30,229 nt of DNA from the IMG/VR virus record IMGVR_UViG_3300042391_000537, positions 1 through 30,229 of that record, one strand, 5' to 3'. Under the pieces are notes generated by a model. It worked only from the letters and a program-made list of their open reading frames with translations. It ran no database searches and was not told the DNA's origin. This document shows, piece after piece, positions 1 to 9,500 of the stretch (positions are counted from its first letter, which is position 1; every line of letters begins with the position of its first letter). A program made the position numbers and the translations under genes. Origin of the DNA: a virus.

Positions 1-491
1 CGGAAGCCTTTTCTTATGGCTGAAAGAGCTAAACCTAGAGGACTAGGAATGTCAAAAAGCTTCAACCCACAAGTAGAGAGTCTAGAGTCAGTAAATCTTC
101 CGCCGTATTGATAACCCTCTGGGCACCTGTAACCCCTGTTTGGCTTCATTGGAACGCTTCCGGGTATCCCGGGTTTTCCTGGGGTGAGTGTTCTGTAGAC
201 AGCTGAACGTATTGGAGAACGTATTGGGTCCATGTCGCCCGGAATAGCCAAGGAGGCCAGAGTGCTTAGAGCGGCAGCTTTTACCCTGTACGAACCGGTT
301 ATCGCGTTTCTGCTGCTGGAAAAATTCCTCGTAGTGCCACTTCTGTTGGAGGCGGCTTTGTAATCAATCACCAAACTTGTCCGTGCCATTGCAGTTTTGA
401 CAATGGTGGGCCTGCTTCTCTCTACAGAAGCCCCCAGTATGACCCTAGTTACGTATGTGGGTCTATCGTCACAGCATGAATCAATCGTCAT
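1..491 (-). CDS. Partial gene with CP-G...FTD...C motif, runs off left edge
   Basis: An open frame starts at an ATG (489-491) two codons after the stop of the upstream gene, in the same frame, and stays open for 163 codons to the window edge, so the C-terminus is missing. The N-terminus reads MTIDSCCDDRPTYVTRV and the middle is rich in Ser, Arg and Ala. Residues 122-141 hold a motif that starts RCPEG, continues GGRFTD, and ends in Cys141. The same pattern with identical Cys-Cys spacing (18 residues) occurs at residues 246-265 of the 2917-aa protein encoded at 2871-11624. That link suggests a virion or cargo protein of the same set. I do not recognise a catalytic domain in the visible part. 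The gene belongs to the leftward structural operon. The reading frame is clear; its function is unknown. Confidence 0.75.
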   Translation of the reverse strand, partial: MTIDSCCDDRPTYVTRVILGASVERSRPTIVKTAMARTSLVIDYKAASNRSGTTRNFSSSRNAITGSYRVKAAALSTLASLAIPGDMDPIRSPIRSAVYRTLTPGKPGIPGSVPMKPNRGYRCPEGYQYGGRFTDSRLSTCGLKLFDIPSPLGLALSAIRKGF

Positions 492-494
492 TAC

Positions 495-1154
495 TTATCC
501 GCAGCAATCGCTCTTTCTTTCGACAGAAGAAAATGGAAGCGTCTTTGTGTAGCCGTTCAAGTCTTCTCCTTCGATTTCCCAGTTTTTCTCGTCGCGCAGA
601 TATTCAGCGAAGCCTTTTTCCATTTCAACAAAGTCAGAAAGAACCTTCATTGCATGAAGCATGTCTTCTTCAGTAACAACCGGATTGTCTTCGCCTATCT
701 TTGTGTGGTCGTGCATGCTGTAGAACTCGTCCATGTCGTCATCAACCATCGCAGACTTCTTTCCCTTTCCTCCAGGGATACGGACGTTGTCAAGATTGTT
801 AAGTTTTTTACGAAAAGCCTTATCGGTTGTCATTAACTTCTTCAGCTTGCCCTTGCAGTTTTTCATGCCTGGATGATGACAGCCTTCGTTTGGCCACAGA
901 CCGGTAGTCTCGTGATGCAACCATGCGCAAATACGCTCAAGTGGGTACATCTCTGGATGGTTTGCCAAAATGACTCGGCAACGGGTAAAACCGCCCGGTT
1001 TTTTCATGATAGGTCTCCAGTAGCGCAGCAGGCGCTCAAGGTTGCCACGGCGTGGACCACGGCCCTTGAGTATGTCTCCGGTTACGTTCTCTTGTGGCAA
1101 AAAGTCAGGGAGTAGTCCTTCCCCGGCAGCTTTTTCAGAGTATTCTCTTGACAT
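495..1154 (-). CDS. Unrecognised 219-aa protein with Cys/His cluster
   Basis: The protein starts at ATG 1154 with an AGGA seven bases upstream, 13 bp after the preceding gene. The N-terminal half is basic (GRGPRRGNLERLLRYWRPIM at residues 31-50) and is followed by a compact Cys/His cluster: C76, H80, H81, C92, H93, H94 and C100. This could bind a metal and looks like a small folded zinc site. The C-terminal half is acidic and helical, ending in a DCCG tail. I have an impression of similar basic W-R-P-I-M-K-K-P-G-G sequences in other actinobacterial phages but cannot name a family or role. Its place in the structural operon argues for a head-assembly or cargo function. It has no RLSSG-type site. 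Confidence 0.8.
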   Translation of the reverse strand: MSREYSEKAAGEGLLPDFLPQENVTGDILKGRGPRRGNLERLLRYWRPIMKKPGGFTRCRVILANHPEMYPLERICAWLHHETTGLWPNEGCHHPGMKNCKGKLKKLMTTDKAFRKKLNNLDNVRIPGGKGKKSAMVDDDMDEFYSMHDHTKIGEDNPVVTEEDMLHAMKVLSDFVEMEKGFAEYLRDEKNWEIEGEDLNGYTKTLPFSSVERKSDCCG

Positions 1155-1167
1155 TTTCTAGTCCTGC

Positions 1168-1608
1168 TTAATTCTTTTGCGCGCGTTTGCTATCAGATAC
1201 TACCATTTTAGTCGAAAACTGAAGACCAGAAGAATTGCTAACGCGATTATTGTTAATAAAAGCATTAACCTTAGTGTCAACCTTTGTTTTCTTTTTTCTG
1301 GCTTTACCTGTTGAATCCTGAACAGCGACACCTTCCATTAGGTTCTTGTCGGGGTCGTCAAGTTTTTGGATAAAAATTTCCATCCATTTTCTTTTATCTT
1401 TTTCTTCAGGCTCATCCCATAAAAATTTGTGAAACTCCGAGGCTCTCAAAGGTCTTATGTTCGTTGTCTTTCCTATGTAAGAAAAAAAGGAAACCTCGTG
1501 GGTTGAGCCATCAGGGTCTTCAATTATCCCGTCTTTGAGTGAATCCTTTGAGTCGACAACGTAATATAGCTTCTTGTCGCCAGCCGTCCCTACGAGTACT
1601 GCCCCCAT
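1168..1608 (-). CDS. Unrecognised 146-aa protein
   Basis: The start ATG (1606-1608) overlaps the stop of the upstream gene by one base in a TAATG arrangement, which points to translational coupling. The first 80 residues look like a small alpha/beta domain (LVGTAGDKKLYYVVDSKDSL, then alternating hydrophobic stretches). Residues from about 100 onward are lysine-rich (GKARKKKTKVDTKV) and probably disordered or nucleic-acid binding. No catalytic motif, signal peptide or membrane helix is visible. The sequence NSSGLQF near residue 126 resembles half of the RLSSG site but lacks the R-L pair, so I do not count it. Function unknown. Confidence 0.75.
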   Translation of the reverse strand: MGAVLVGTAGDKKLYYVVDSKDSLKDGIIEDPDGSTHEVSFFSYIGKTTNIRPLRASEFHKFLWDEPEEKDKRKWMEIFIQKLDDPDKNLMEGVAVQDSTGKARKKKTKVDTKVNAFINNNRVSNSSGLQFSTKMVVSDSKRAQKN

Positions 1609-2627
1609 TACTTTTCTTCCTTCATGCCGGATTTTTTATTAAACAACTTTTGTATTTCTTCGTCTATCTCTTTTGTTATTTTTGCCTTAAGTATTGACTC
1701 TACGTCAGCAAGTGGAGAAGCGTTTCTGTCGTATGTCCGTGGGTCTTCAATGTTGATGCCTTTGGGGTGCGATATTTTTATGTAATCGACACCAATTCCT
1801 TCGTACATCTTTTTCATCTTCTTGGCCGCCCTAAATTCCTTCAAGGCTGTTATAGATTCAGTTTTCATCTCTGATGCCGAGGGTAGGCTTGAGAATATCC
1901 TGGCCGACTCCGCGCTGTTGTTCAGTTTTTTAAGGCGTGAAGAAATGAAGTTGTTATTTATAAAATCAGTAACATTTTCGTCTTCGGCTAATTTCTGTAT
2001 TTTTGAATAAGGAAAGTGAATTCCTTCTACGTCTTCTGCGTCAAACCCACCAAGAATCATCGCCTCGTAGGACTCGTTGCGTCTTTCGTTTGCAGATGGG
2101 TCATCTTTATCAACAGGGGTTAGTCTCCCTTTAGAATCCGGAAGGGCATTAACCCCCGAGTAATCATCATCCAGGGATGCTTTAAGAAGACCAAGCATTG
2201 TTCTTGCCATGGTCTTTTTAGCATTAGGACCATCGTCATGAATGATGGCGTTAAGTATGTCTTCTTGTTGGTCCGAGTTCATCGACACAGCCCTGCCGCC
2301 GGTAGACACGGCATCGCCTCTTGTGTATGAAGTTCTTTTGGCTACTCCAGGCTTAAGAATCACTTCTATTTCGCCCTGAACCAACAAGTCTGTTCCCGCT
2401 GGGTCTGCTTCAGAAGTCTCAAACGGCGCAGCCATACCTTCTGGAACGTTGCTTTTGAGCATCGCCCTTCTTTTGGCGTCTTGCGACCTGTTCACTAGGT
2501 ATCCGCTTACGGGTCTAAAAGAATCATCGACTCCAGGCTCTATGCCTATGCGTGTTTCATAAGCACGCCTTGCAGCGTCAGCAACCCTCTTTGGTGCTTC
2601 TTCTTCTTTTGGTTTTTCGTCAGCCAT
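1608..2627 (-). CDS. Unrecognised 339-aa protein, possible ART-related
   Basis: I chose the ATG at 2627 (MADEKPKEEEAP). Its ATGGCTGA overlaps the stop of the previous gene by 8 bases, and a GGTGG lies five bases upstream. The frame extends further to an ATG at 2657 and a TTG at 2660, which would lengthen the overlap to about 40 bases. After a charged N-terminus, residues around 40-55 read RPVSGYLVNRSQDAKRRA. They are followed by a beta-rich stretch (LLVQGEIEVILKPGVAKRT) and then an acidic, helical second half (GGFDAEDVEGIHFPYSKI) with a lysine-rich tail. The beta-strand pattern reminds me of ADP-ribosyltransferase-like regions in actinophage head-associated proteins, but I cannot place a catalytic triad, so this stays a suggestion. 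It is coupled to both neighbours and belongs to the leftward operon. Confidence 0.75.
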   Translation of the reverse strand: MADEKPKEEEAPKRVADAARRAYETRIGIEPGVDDSFRPVSGYLVNRSQDAKRRAMLKSNVPEGMAAPFETSEADPAGTDLLVQGEIEVILKPGVAKRTSYTRGDAVSTGGRAVSMNSDQQEDILNAIIHDDGPNAKKTMARTMLGLLKASLDDDYSGVNALPDSKGRLTPVDKDDPSANERRNESYEAMILGGFDAEDVEGIHFPYSKIQKLAEDENVTDFINNNFISSRLKKLNNSAESARIFSSLPSASEMKTESITALKEFRAAKKMKKMYEGIGVDYIKISHPKGINIEDPRTYDRNASPLADVESILKAKITKEIDEEIQKLFNKKSGMKEEK

Positions 2628-2868
2628 CGGAACCACCAAATTTAGACATGGCTTCATCAAAGCCTTTGTCCTTGTAGAGTTCGGACGCTGTTTTTTCGTC
2701 TATTTCCTCTATCCCATTGAAGCCGTCAATCATTATTTTCATCAAGTCTGATGTGTCTTCCCATTTGCCATTTGAAAGAAAACACTCACGAAGCTCTTCT
2801 TTTCCCTCGTCTATGGACAGTAGAAATAATTTAACGTTTTCGCCTTTTGTAAAAAATCTGTTTTTCAT
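2620..2868 (-). CDS. Unrecognised small acidic 82-aa protein
   Basis: This small gene fits tightly between the giant polyprotein gene (stop at 2871, two bases before its ATG) and the next gene, which it overlaps by 8 bases. It therefore depends on ribosomes arriving from upstream; only an AGG is present as ribosome binding site. The product has a hydrophobic start (MKNRFFTKGENVKLFLLSID) followed by an acidic helical body, and it carries an EEL-C-F-L-S-N-G-K-W segment. No family is recognised. Size and position would fit a small accessory or chaperone-like head protein, but nothing in the sequence proves this. Confidence 0.7.
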   Translation of the reverse strand: MKNRFFTKGENVKLFLLSIDEGKEELRECFLSNGKWEDTSDLMKIMIDGFNGIEEIDEKTASELYKDKGFDEAMSKFGGSDG

Positions 2869-2870
2869 GA

Positions 2871-3575
2871 TTACCTCGGTGTAAATGGTTGCGTTTTGAT
2901 GATGCCGATTTTCATAAGCTCATCTGGTGGAATTGGGACGCCAATCTTGTTAGCTAAATTTACCATTTTTCGGTACATAACCAGACGCTTTAGGTAGTCT
3001 TTTTCGGTTCTGTAATCTTCGTAGATTGCGTGAATCTTCTCTTTATCGGCAACAGACTGAGGAGTGTGGAACTGAAGTTCAAATTTTGTTCCGTTAGGGT
3101 GAATTGCCGCGACGTTGATTCCCTGATACGGGTCGTCGGCTTCCCAGTAATTTTTTACCCTCAGGTCATACCCGAGTTTTTGCATTTGAGCAATAACGTC
3201 CTTGACGCCGGCAACGTAGTCGTCTGGCTCGTAGGACATTGTGTATCTAACTACGTCAGACATCGCTTCTGCTGCTTTTTGTGCGTCTCCACCGTGCTCG
3301 CTGTCTTTTTCTGCGGCTATCTTGCGCATTAGCGAGTTGAGGGCTTTCATCCTAAAGTCAAGACCTTCCATCTGTGCTTTGTTCTTGTCGGCAAGGTCAA
3401 TAAGAAGCTTGGTGATTTCCGCTTCTACCTCTGCTATTTTTGCCCTTTGCTTGGTAGCTGCTTCCACCACGTCGTCTGGGTATTCGCCTGGTTTTGGAGT
3501 TGGGTTGGCTGGTTCGTTTAATGTGTAGCCCTTGTACATTTTTGCTCGTTTTGGCTTTCCTGACCGTGGGCCTTC
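2871..3575 (-). other. Polyprotein B C-terminal segment: RelA/SpoT-like domain
   Basis: Residues 2684-2917 after the last RLSSG site. A helical lead is followed by D-V-V-R-Y-T (Asp2790, Arg2793), G-V-K-D-V-I-A-Q-M-Q-K-L-G-Y, Y-Q-G-I-N-V and F-E-L-Q-F-H-T-P-Q-S (Glu2849, Gln2851, His2853), then H-A-I-Y-E-D-Y-R. This order matches the RelA/SpoT nucleotidyltransferase fold in its compact form, as in toxin-type modules, with the Mg-binding Asp and catalytic Glu kept. A product such as a pppGpp-like alarmone or a pyrophosphorylated RNA or nucleotide is possible but unproven. Confidence 0.7.
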
Positions 3576-6500
3576 TCCGCTAGAAAGTCTTGTTTCGGCT
3601 GTATTCGGAGTCTTGTCTCCCCATGGAGCATCTTGTGTACGGAGGTCGATAACTCTTGCTGTCATCTTTTCATTGCCAAGAGCGCGGTGCATTGCAACTC
3701 TGTTATGTCCGTCAGATACGTACATCTTGCCATCGGTATCTATGATTACGTTTGGATGGTAGCCATCTCTGAAAGCTTCTTCTCCAGATACGACTTTGTC
3801 TATAGAGGAACCTTTAAGATGTGACTCTGTTGGGCGGATTTCTGAAGACAAGTCAACTTCAGTAACAGGGACATCATCCCATCCTTCCCAATTTTTTGCT
3901 GGCTTGACCCACTCTTTATCTGAATACTCAGGCTTCCAGTCCATTCCGTATTCACTCATGGGTCTGTCGCGGTTTGTTTTTAGTCCTGGGGAACGTCCTG
4001 TTGCACCGGAAGAAAGCCTCTCGCCTGACCCTTTCTTGATGTCGGCCTCAATCGCCATATCCATCCATCCGGTCCATGTGTCATTAGCAGGATTATCATC
4101 ATAATCATCTGCCCTCACGACAAGTGAAGCAACTGGGGTGTGTTTACCAACAAGGTGAGTTTCTCCAACGCTATTTTGCTCAATCGCGTTGTCGCCTACT
4201 TTTACTTTTAATATGTGAATACCGGTAGTTGACGAGCGCGGCGAGTTGTCGCCCCATTCTGTAGAGCCGCCTTCTGCGTACCTCCCTCCGTAAGAGCTCC
4301 GTAAATCTCGTAATCCAGAAGCCCTGTATGTACTCGTGTACTGGTAGTCGTCTGCAATTAACTGGTCGGCAACCTTGTCAAGACTAGATAGGGTTCTGTT
4401 TTCGCTTGCGATTTGAGCGTCAAAATTTTCAGGGTTCCAGTAAGGAGGCGTGAACGTTGAACGCTCGTAGTCACGGTCAGTACGTTTAACACCAAGCAAT
4501 ATTTTTGCTCTTCCCGCCCTCATGGAGTCTTTCGGGTCTGTTCTTGCTATCGCCTCAAAGTCAACAACTCCATCAGTCTCCATTTGACGTTTTATTTCTT
4601 CCAGAATAGACAGGTCTCGTCTTGCGGTATTGCGTAATCCAACCATATATCTGGCTGTCTGGTCATTTACCAAACGTGTATTTCCTGCCGCAGGGACGTT
4701 TGAACCCACCTGCCCTCGCGAACGAGCAGGGTCTATTTGGCCGCCTTCTAATTGGCTCGCTCCAAAGTGAATTACATAGATAGAGTCTGGGTCGTTAGGG
4801 TCGGTAAATCTTTGTGCTCTTTCCCTGTCAGAAAGTGCTTTTATGTCCGCGCTTCTTTTGCGTAATTCTTCAGCCATTGTTGGGTCGGCAAGAAGTTCGT
4901 CAATACCGACAGTCTTCCCTAGTTTGTCATCCATGGTTGCTCCCGAAGAAAGTCTTTCTCCGGTTTGAGAAGCTTCGTATGCTTCATTGTCAACCTTGTA
5001 CTGCTTTAGGTCGGCAAAGTACTTGTCCATGTCGAGCTTGTGTCTAGCCCTGCGTTCAGCAACAACAGATGGAAGGTTGTCAACATCAAGAAGATGTTTT
5101 GGAGTGTCTTCTCTTTCTGCTGCACGCTCAAGTATCTTTTGGACAATCATTGCTGACGCTTCAGAGTCTGCGTCTGCTGTATGCCATGCTGTCAGTTCGA
5201 CTTCAAGATAATCAGAAAGCGGTCCAAGGCTATTTGTTGCGTACTTTGTGCCATCTGGGTTAAGAGCAAAAGGACCATCTCCGCCATCTGCTGTCCATCT
5301 TGGAAGAAGTTCATCAGCAAGGGCCTTGCTGTCTATGACTCCAGCAGGGGTCCACTCAATTCCTGCGTTCTTTAGTGACTCTTCAAGGAAGCCAAGGTCA
5401 AAAGGCGTGTACTGTCCACCAAGGAGGGCATCAGGGCCAAAGAAGTCAATAAGCTGCTGGTGGCCTTCGTTGACTGAAGATTGACCTGATAACCAGTCGT
5501 TGGTTAGAGGTTTACCGTCAGCATTAAGTAGATTTTCCTTTGACCAGTCGCTAAGTTCTTTTTCGGGGTTAACAAAAACATTGAATCTTTCAACGACTTT
5601 CCCGCCCTTCATTTTTACTGCACCAATCTGAACAGGCCTATCGTCCGTAGGGCTAAAACCTGTTGTCTCGTAGTCAAAGAAAATAACTTCTTGCTCGTTA
5701 TATCTGTCAAGCATTTCTTGATATGACTTAACGCCACGGAATATGTCAATGAACTTTCCAGTCATTGGTCCGTTGTCGGGGTCTCTTGGCCTGCTTGGCT
5801 TCTTCGGCTTGTCTATCTTTGGCGTCTCACCACTACTTAGGCGGGTGCGAGTTACGTTTGCGCCTTCCATAATGCGTTCGCGACCATTATCCGAACCAGA
5901 AACTCTTCTATCCAATCTTCTTCCGCTAGCAAGTCTTCCTACGGGAGCATCTGCTGGGTCAAAATCACCAAACGGTACATCTTCCGGTGCAGAAGGTAGA
6001 CTTCCGGCATCGTCTCTTTCACGGAGCTTCCTAAGCCTCTCACGGCCACGCTCAGCAATATTGCGGGCACCTTCACCAACCGCTTCTCTCGCTCTTCCAG
6101 CGGCTTCTCCGACTGCTTCACGGGCATTTTCTAAGCGCTCTCTGTTCTCTGGAGTATCAATAGCATCTGCTGTTGCTCTTGCTGCTCTTCCAACACCGCG
6201 CTTTAATGGTTCTGGAAGTCCTTCTGGTGCAACCTTGTCCAGTTTTGAAAGAATAGATTTTGCTTGTTCGTCGGTTATTTTTCCTCGCTTAACAAGTTCT
6301 TCTACGGTTTTTTCTGCAAGTTCTCTGCTTCCTCTTCTTCCGAGGTCTATAGCCAAGCGAGTAAGTGCTGCTTCTGGGCCGTACTTGAGTGCAGAGGCCG
6401 TATTGAACACCATCTCTGCCACTTCGCGTGAGTCTTCATCCATGCCAATTCTGTCGGCAATTATTTCTATGGCACGTTCTTTGGCCCTTGCTTTTATACC

Positions 6501-9500
6501 CTTTTTTACAAGACCAGAAGAGAAACGCTCGTTATTAAAAGATTTTTCTCTTCCGTACCTGCCGCTAGCGGCAAACCCATCAAGCTCGTCTTGCCTCATG
6601 CGCACTCGTGGTCGTGCGTCAAAACTCTCATGAAGGTTTTTTGCGGATTGAGAAATAAGTTCATAAATTTCTTCATCTGAAGAATTCTTAATGAAGTCAA
6701 CAAGGTATGGGTCTATGTGGTTCAGGTCAAGTCCAAGAGAATCTCCTGCTCCTGGAACGTTGTCAAACATTTCACGCAGAGAAGTCATCACTTCTGACTG
6801 CATCTCAGCCATCTGGGTGATTCTTTCTTGGCGTGTCTGTGGAGGGCCGTATATTTCGTTGAAGCCATCATTATTTGATGGCTCAAGAAGGCGAGCAAGT
6901 TGTTGATTGTTTGAAGGCATCTGCCCCCATTTGGCACCAGAAGATAACCTGTTTTGGGCCGCGTCGTTTCCTGCTGTTTTGGGAGCAATACCAAACTCTT
7001 GAGCAAATTTGTTTGCTTCTTCAAGAACTTCCAAGATGTCCATGTCCACAACTTTTACGTTTAATGGAAGGTCACCAAGGTTTCCGTCTTCAAGGTCTCG
7101 ACCAACTTGGGCGGCCCATCTATGATGACCGTCAATAACATAACCATCTCGGCTAACAAAAATTGGTTCACCTGCAGGGTCAAAGTTCTCATTGGTCATC
7201 ATCCCTGCGACTTTTTCTCCAACTAGTTCATTCTGGGATGCTCTTAACGTTGACGCAAGAACTTCTTTTTCTTCGACTTTTACTCCCAGTCCTTCCATGT
7301 GTTTAATAAAGTCTTGCGTGCCGTCGACCCCGCCATCTTTATCTTTGGGTCTTGAATCTGCTGGTGAACCAGGAGTTGGCTTCCCACTAAACTGAGGCAT
7401 TTTTTTTCTAGGAATTCCCTTAGAGTCACCGCAAAATAGGTTTGTTCCCGGAATAGAAACTTTGCAAAAATCGTAATTAGGAGCGTCTTTCCCTTTTGCC
7501 TTGGCTTCCCTAGCCATTTTTGCAAGTTCAGTCAAAATGGTATATGCTTCTTTTTCAGTTCTAACTGATGCTGGCAGGTTGCTATCAATAACCCTGCGAG
7601 CATCTTGCGGACCAGATATTGAAACAAGTTTTTCAGTATCAGCTCCAGAAGAAAGTCTTGGGTTTCCTCTTCTTCTGTTTCTTTCTTCCCTTTGGAATCT
7701 GCGCTCAGCTGGGCTTAAATCGTCATCGTAGTCGCCAGTTCCTATGTCGCCCCTATCGGTGGTGGCACGACTTGGAGCAGAAGGAGGCCTATCCGGCATA
7801 AACCCAGCACCAGTTGCAGCAGTGTCTGCTGTTGTGCTGAATCTTTCTTCCTCAATTGGAGACTTACTATCGGGGTCGAACATCCCCTGTCGGCGGCGCT
7901 CTGTGATTCTTTTGTCGACAACTTTGTTTAGTTTTTTCTGAAGACCTGTCCTATAGGCAACATCTCCTGCTCCACCGTTTCCAGGACCTATTTCTTCTAT
8001 TGCAGTTTTTAACGTTGCTTCTGTTCCCATCTGTTCGCCGACTTCAAGAACAACAGTTCCATCATCGCGAATCTCAACAAGGTGAAGCTTTGAAGGAGGA
8101 ATCATTATCTTCTGTTCTCCGTCGTCGGAGTCGGAACGATATGACCAGTCAGGTAATAAAGCTCTGCTTCCTGCTGGCACGCGGATTACTATCTTCTTGC
8201 CGTCAGAAAAATCTGTTTTGTTTGTTACTAAGGTTCCGGTGCCTATACCCATAGTAAATTCTGGGGCATTACCGCTAAGCAGGTCTTCTATATATAGTCC
8301 AGAATCCTCATTACCGTCTAGGTGCATTTCCACCATCTGAGATAGTGAAGATTTATCCATCAGCTCAAGAAGTGGAATATAGAAGTTTTCTACTTGTTCC
8401 TCTACTGAAGCCTCGTGTTGATTGAGGCCATCAGGCAGGATGCCATTTTTTTTAAGGCGAGTATTTCTTCTTTGTATTGCTCGTGCAGAAGCCATTCCTT
8501 CAGAATGGCCGGCCATCATGTTTATTACATCGGTTTCACCACTGCCCATTTCAACAAAAGCAATCTTTTCTGCTGTTGTTGCGCCTTCCAGTAGGCGAGC
8601 TCTTTCTTGTGTGGCAAAAGTGTGTGCCCCATCCTTGCCTTTGTGGCTATTGAACTTCTTTGGCTTAACCCTGTCTCGTTTTTTGCGTTCAGCAGTAGTT
8701 TTTGGCTTGCGCAGTTCTTTTAATTTTGCATTAAACTCTTTGCGGGCATCTTCTCTAGAAACAGAATCAGGGCCTTCTGTTCTTCTCTTGATGTACTCAT
8801 CCCTGTACATGTCGCGTGCTTCTTTTCTACGAGTGCGCTCTGGAGCCTCAATCCCTTCGGATGAAGCAAGTTCTTCCCAGTTTGAAGAGAACTCAACGAG
8901 GTCCTCTAAGTCCAAGTCCTTTGCTCGTTCCGTAGCACCCTCTAGGTATTCACGATGACGACGTTCTTCTATTTTTTCAGGAGAAAGTGTTCCTCTTGAT
9001 TCACGCTTGTCGTCAACCATATTTAATAGTTTTTCTAAGGCTTCAGGACTTCTTCTAACTGTAAAGCGCTTTACCCACTCATCTATTACGGATTTTGACT
9101 GCGCATCAAGAGTGTCCCTATCCATGACGCTCATCCAGTCCGGCTCTTCACCGGCCTCTCCGGCTGCATCAAGCATTTCCGTAAGAGCGTCAGAACCTTC
9201 TGTTGAATAAGAGAGAAAATCAATCATCTCTTCTTCTGTCATTGTCTTGGCTTGTTCTTTTGTGGTTTTTACTTCTGCACGTTTTTCTAGAGCATATGCC
9301 TCCCTGGCATCAGACATCCTGTCTTCTGCAGCCCTGGTATCAGCATCAAAAAATTCTTCATCTGGAGTATCTGCACTTTCGGCCAGCCTTGCTGCTTCTT
9401 CAGCAGCTTCGCGGGCTTCTCTAGCTTCACGAACTCTCCTGGTACCGTCTAAATGGTCATCGTAAACTCTTCTAGTAAGAACGCTGTCTGCAACTGTTCT

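Larger units (their letters stand above)
3576..7658 (-). repeat. RLSSG-type site set in polyprotein B
   Basis: Dispersed 5-residue motif. Canonical copies: 7644-7658, 6936-6950, 6513-6527 (RFSSG), 5829-5843, 4941-4955, 4005-4019 and 3576-3590. A weaker copy, RLASG, is at 5922-5936. Codons differ from copy to copy (for example Arg as AGA, AGG, CGT-type or CGC; Leu as CTT, TTA or CTA; Ser as TCT, TCC, AGT or AGC). The conservation is therefore in the protein, not a DNA repeat. The motifs fall between domains. Proposed to be maturation-protease cleavage sites. Confidence 0.75.

Noticed and set aside
1200-1260. NSSGLQF in the 146-aa protein as a site
   Set aside because: Only S-S-G matches; no Arg and hydrophobic residue before it.
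2657-2660. Upstream starts (ATG 2657, TTG 2660) for the 339-aa gene
   Set aside because: They would overlap the previous gene by about 40 bases; ATG 2627 gives the 8-base overlap usual here and a hydrophilic MADEKPK start. Not fully excluded.
5743-6633. 296-codon open frame on the plus strand
   Set aside because: Lies antisense to the exonuclease-side part of polyprotein B; Ser/Leu/Pro-rich composition, no ribosome site, no domain. It is a shadow of Ser-poor, Glu/Arg-rich coding on the other strand.
7830-7844. RFSTT at residue 1261 of polyprotein B as another cleavage site
   Set aside because: Lacks the S-S-G core that is kept in nearly all other copies.
8422-8958. 178-codon plus-strand open frame
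   Set aside because: Antisense to a charged helical region of polyprotein B; composition is that of a reverse-complement shadow.
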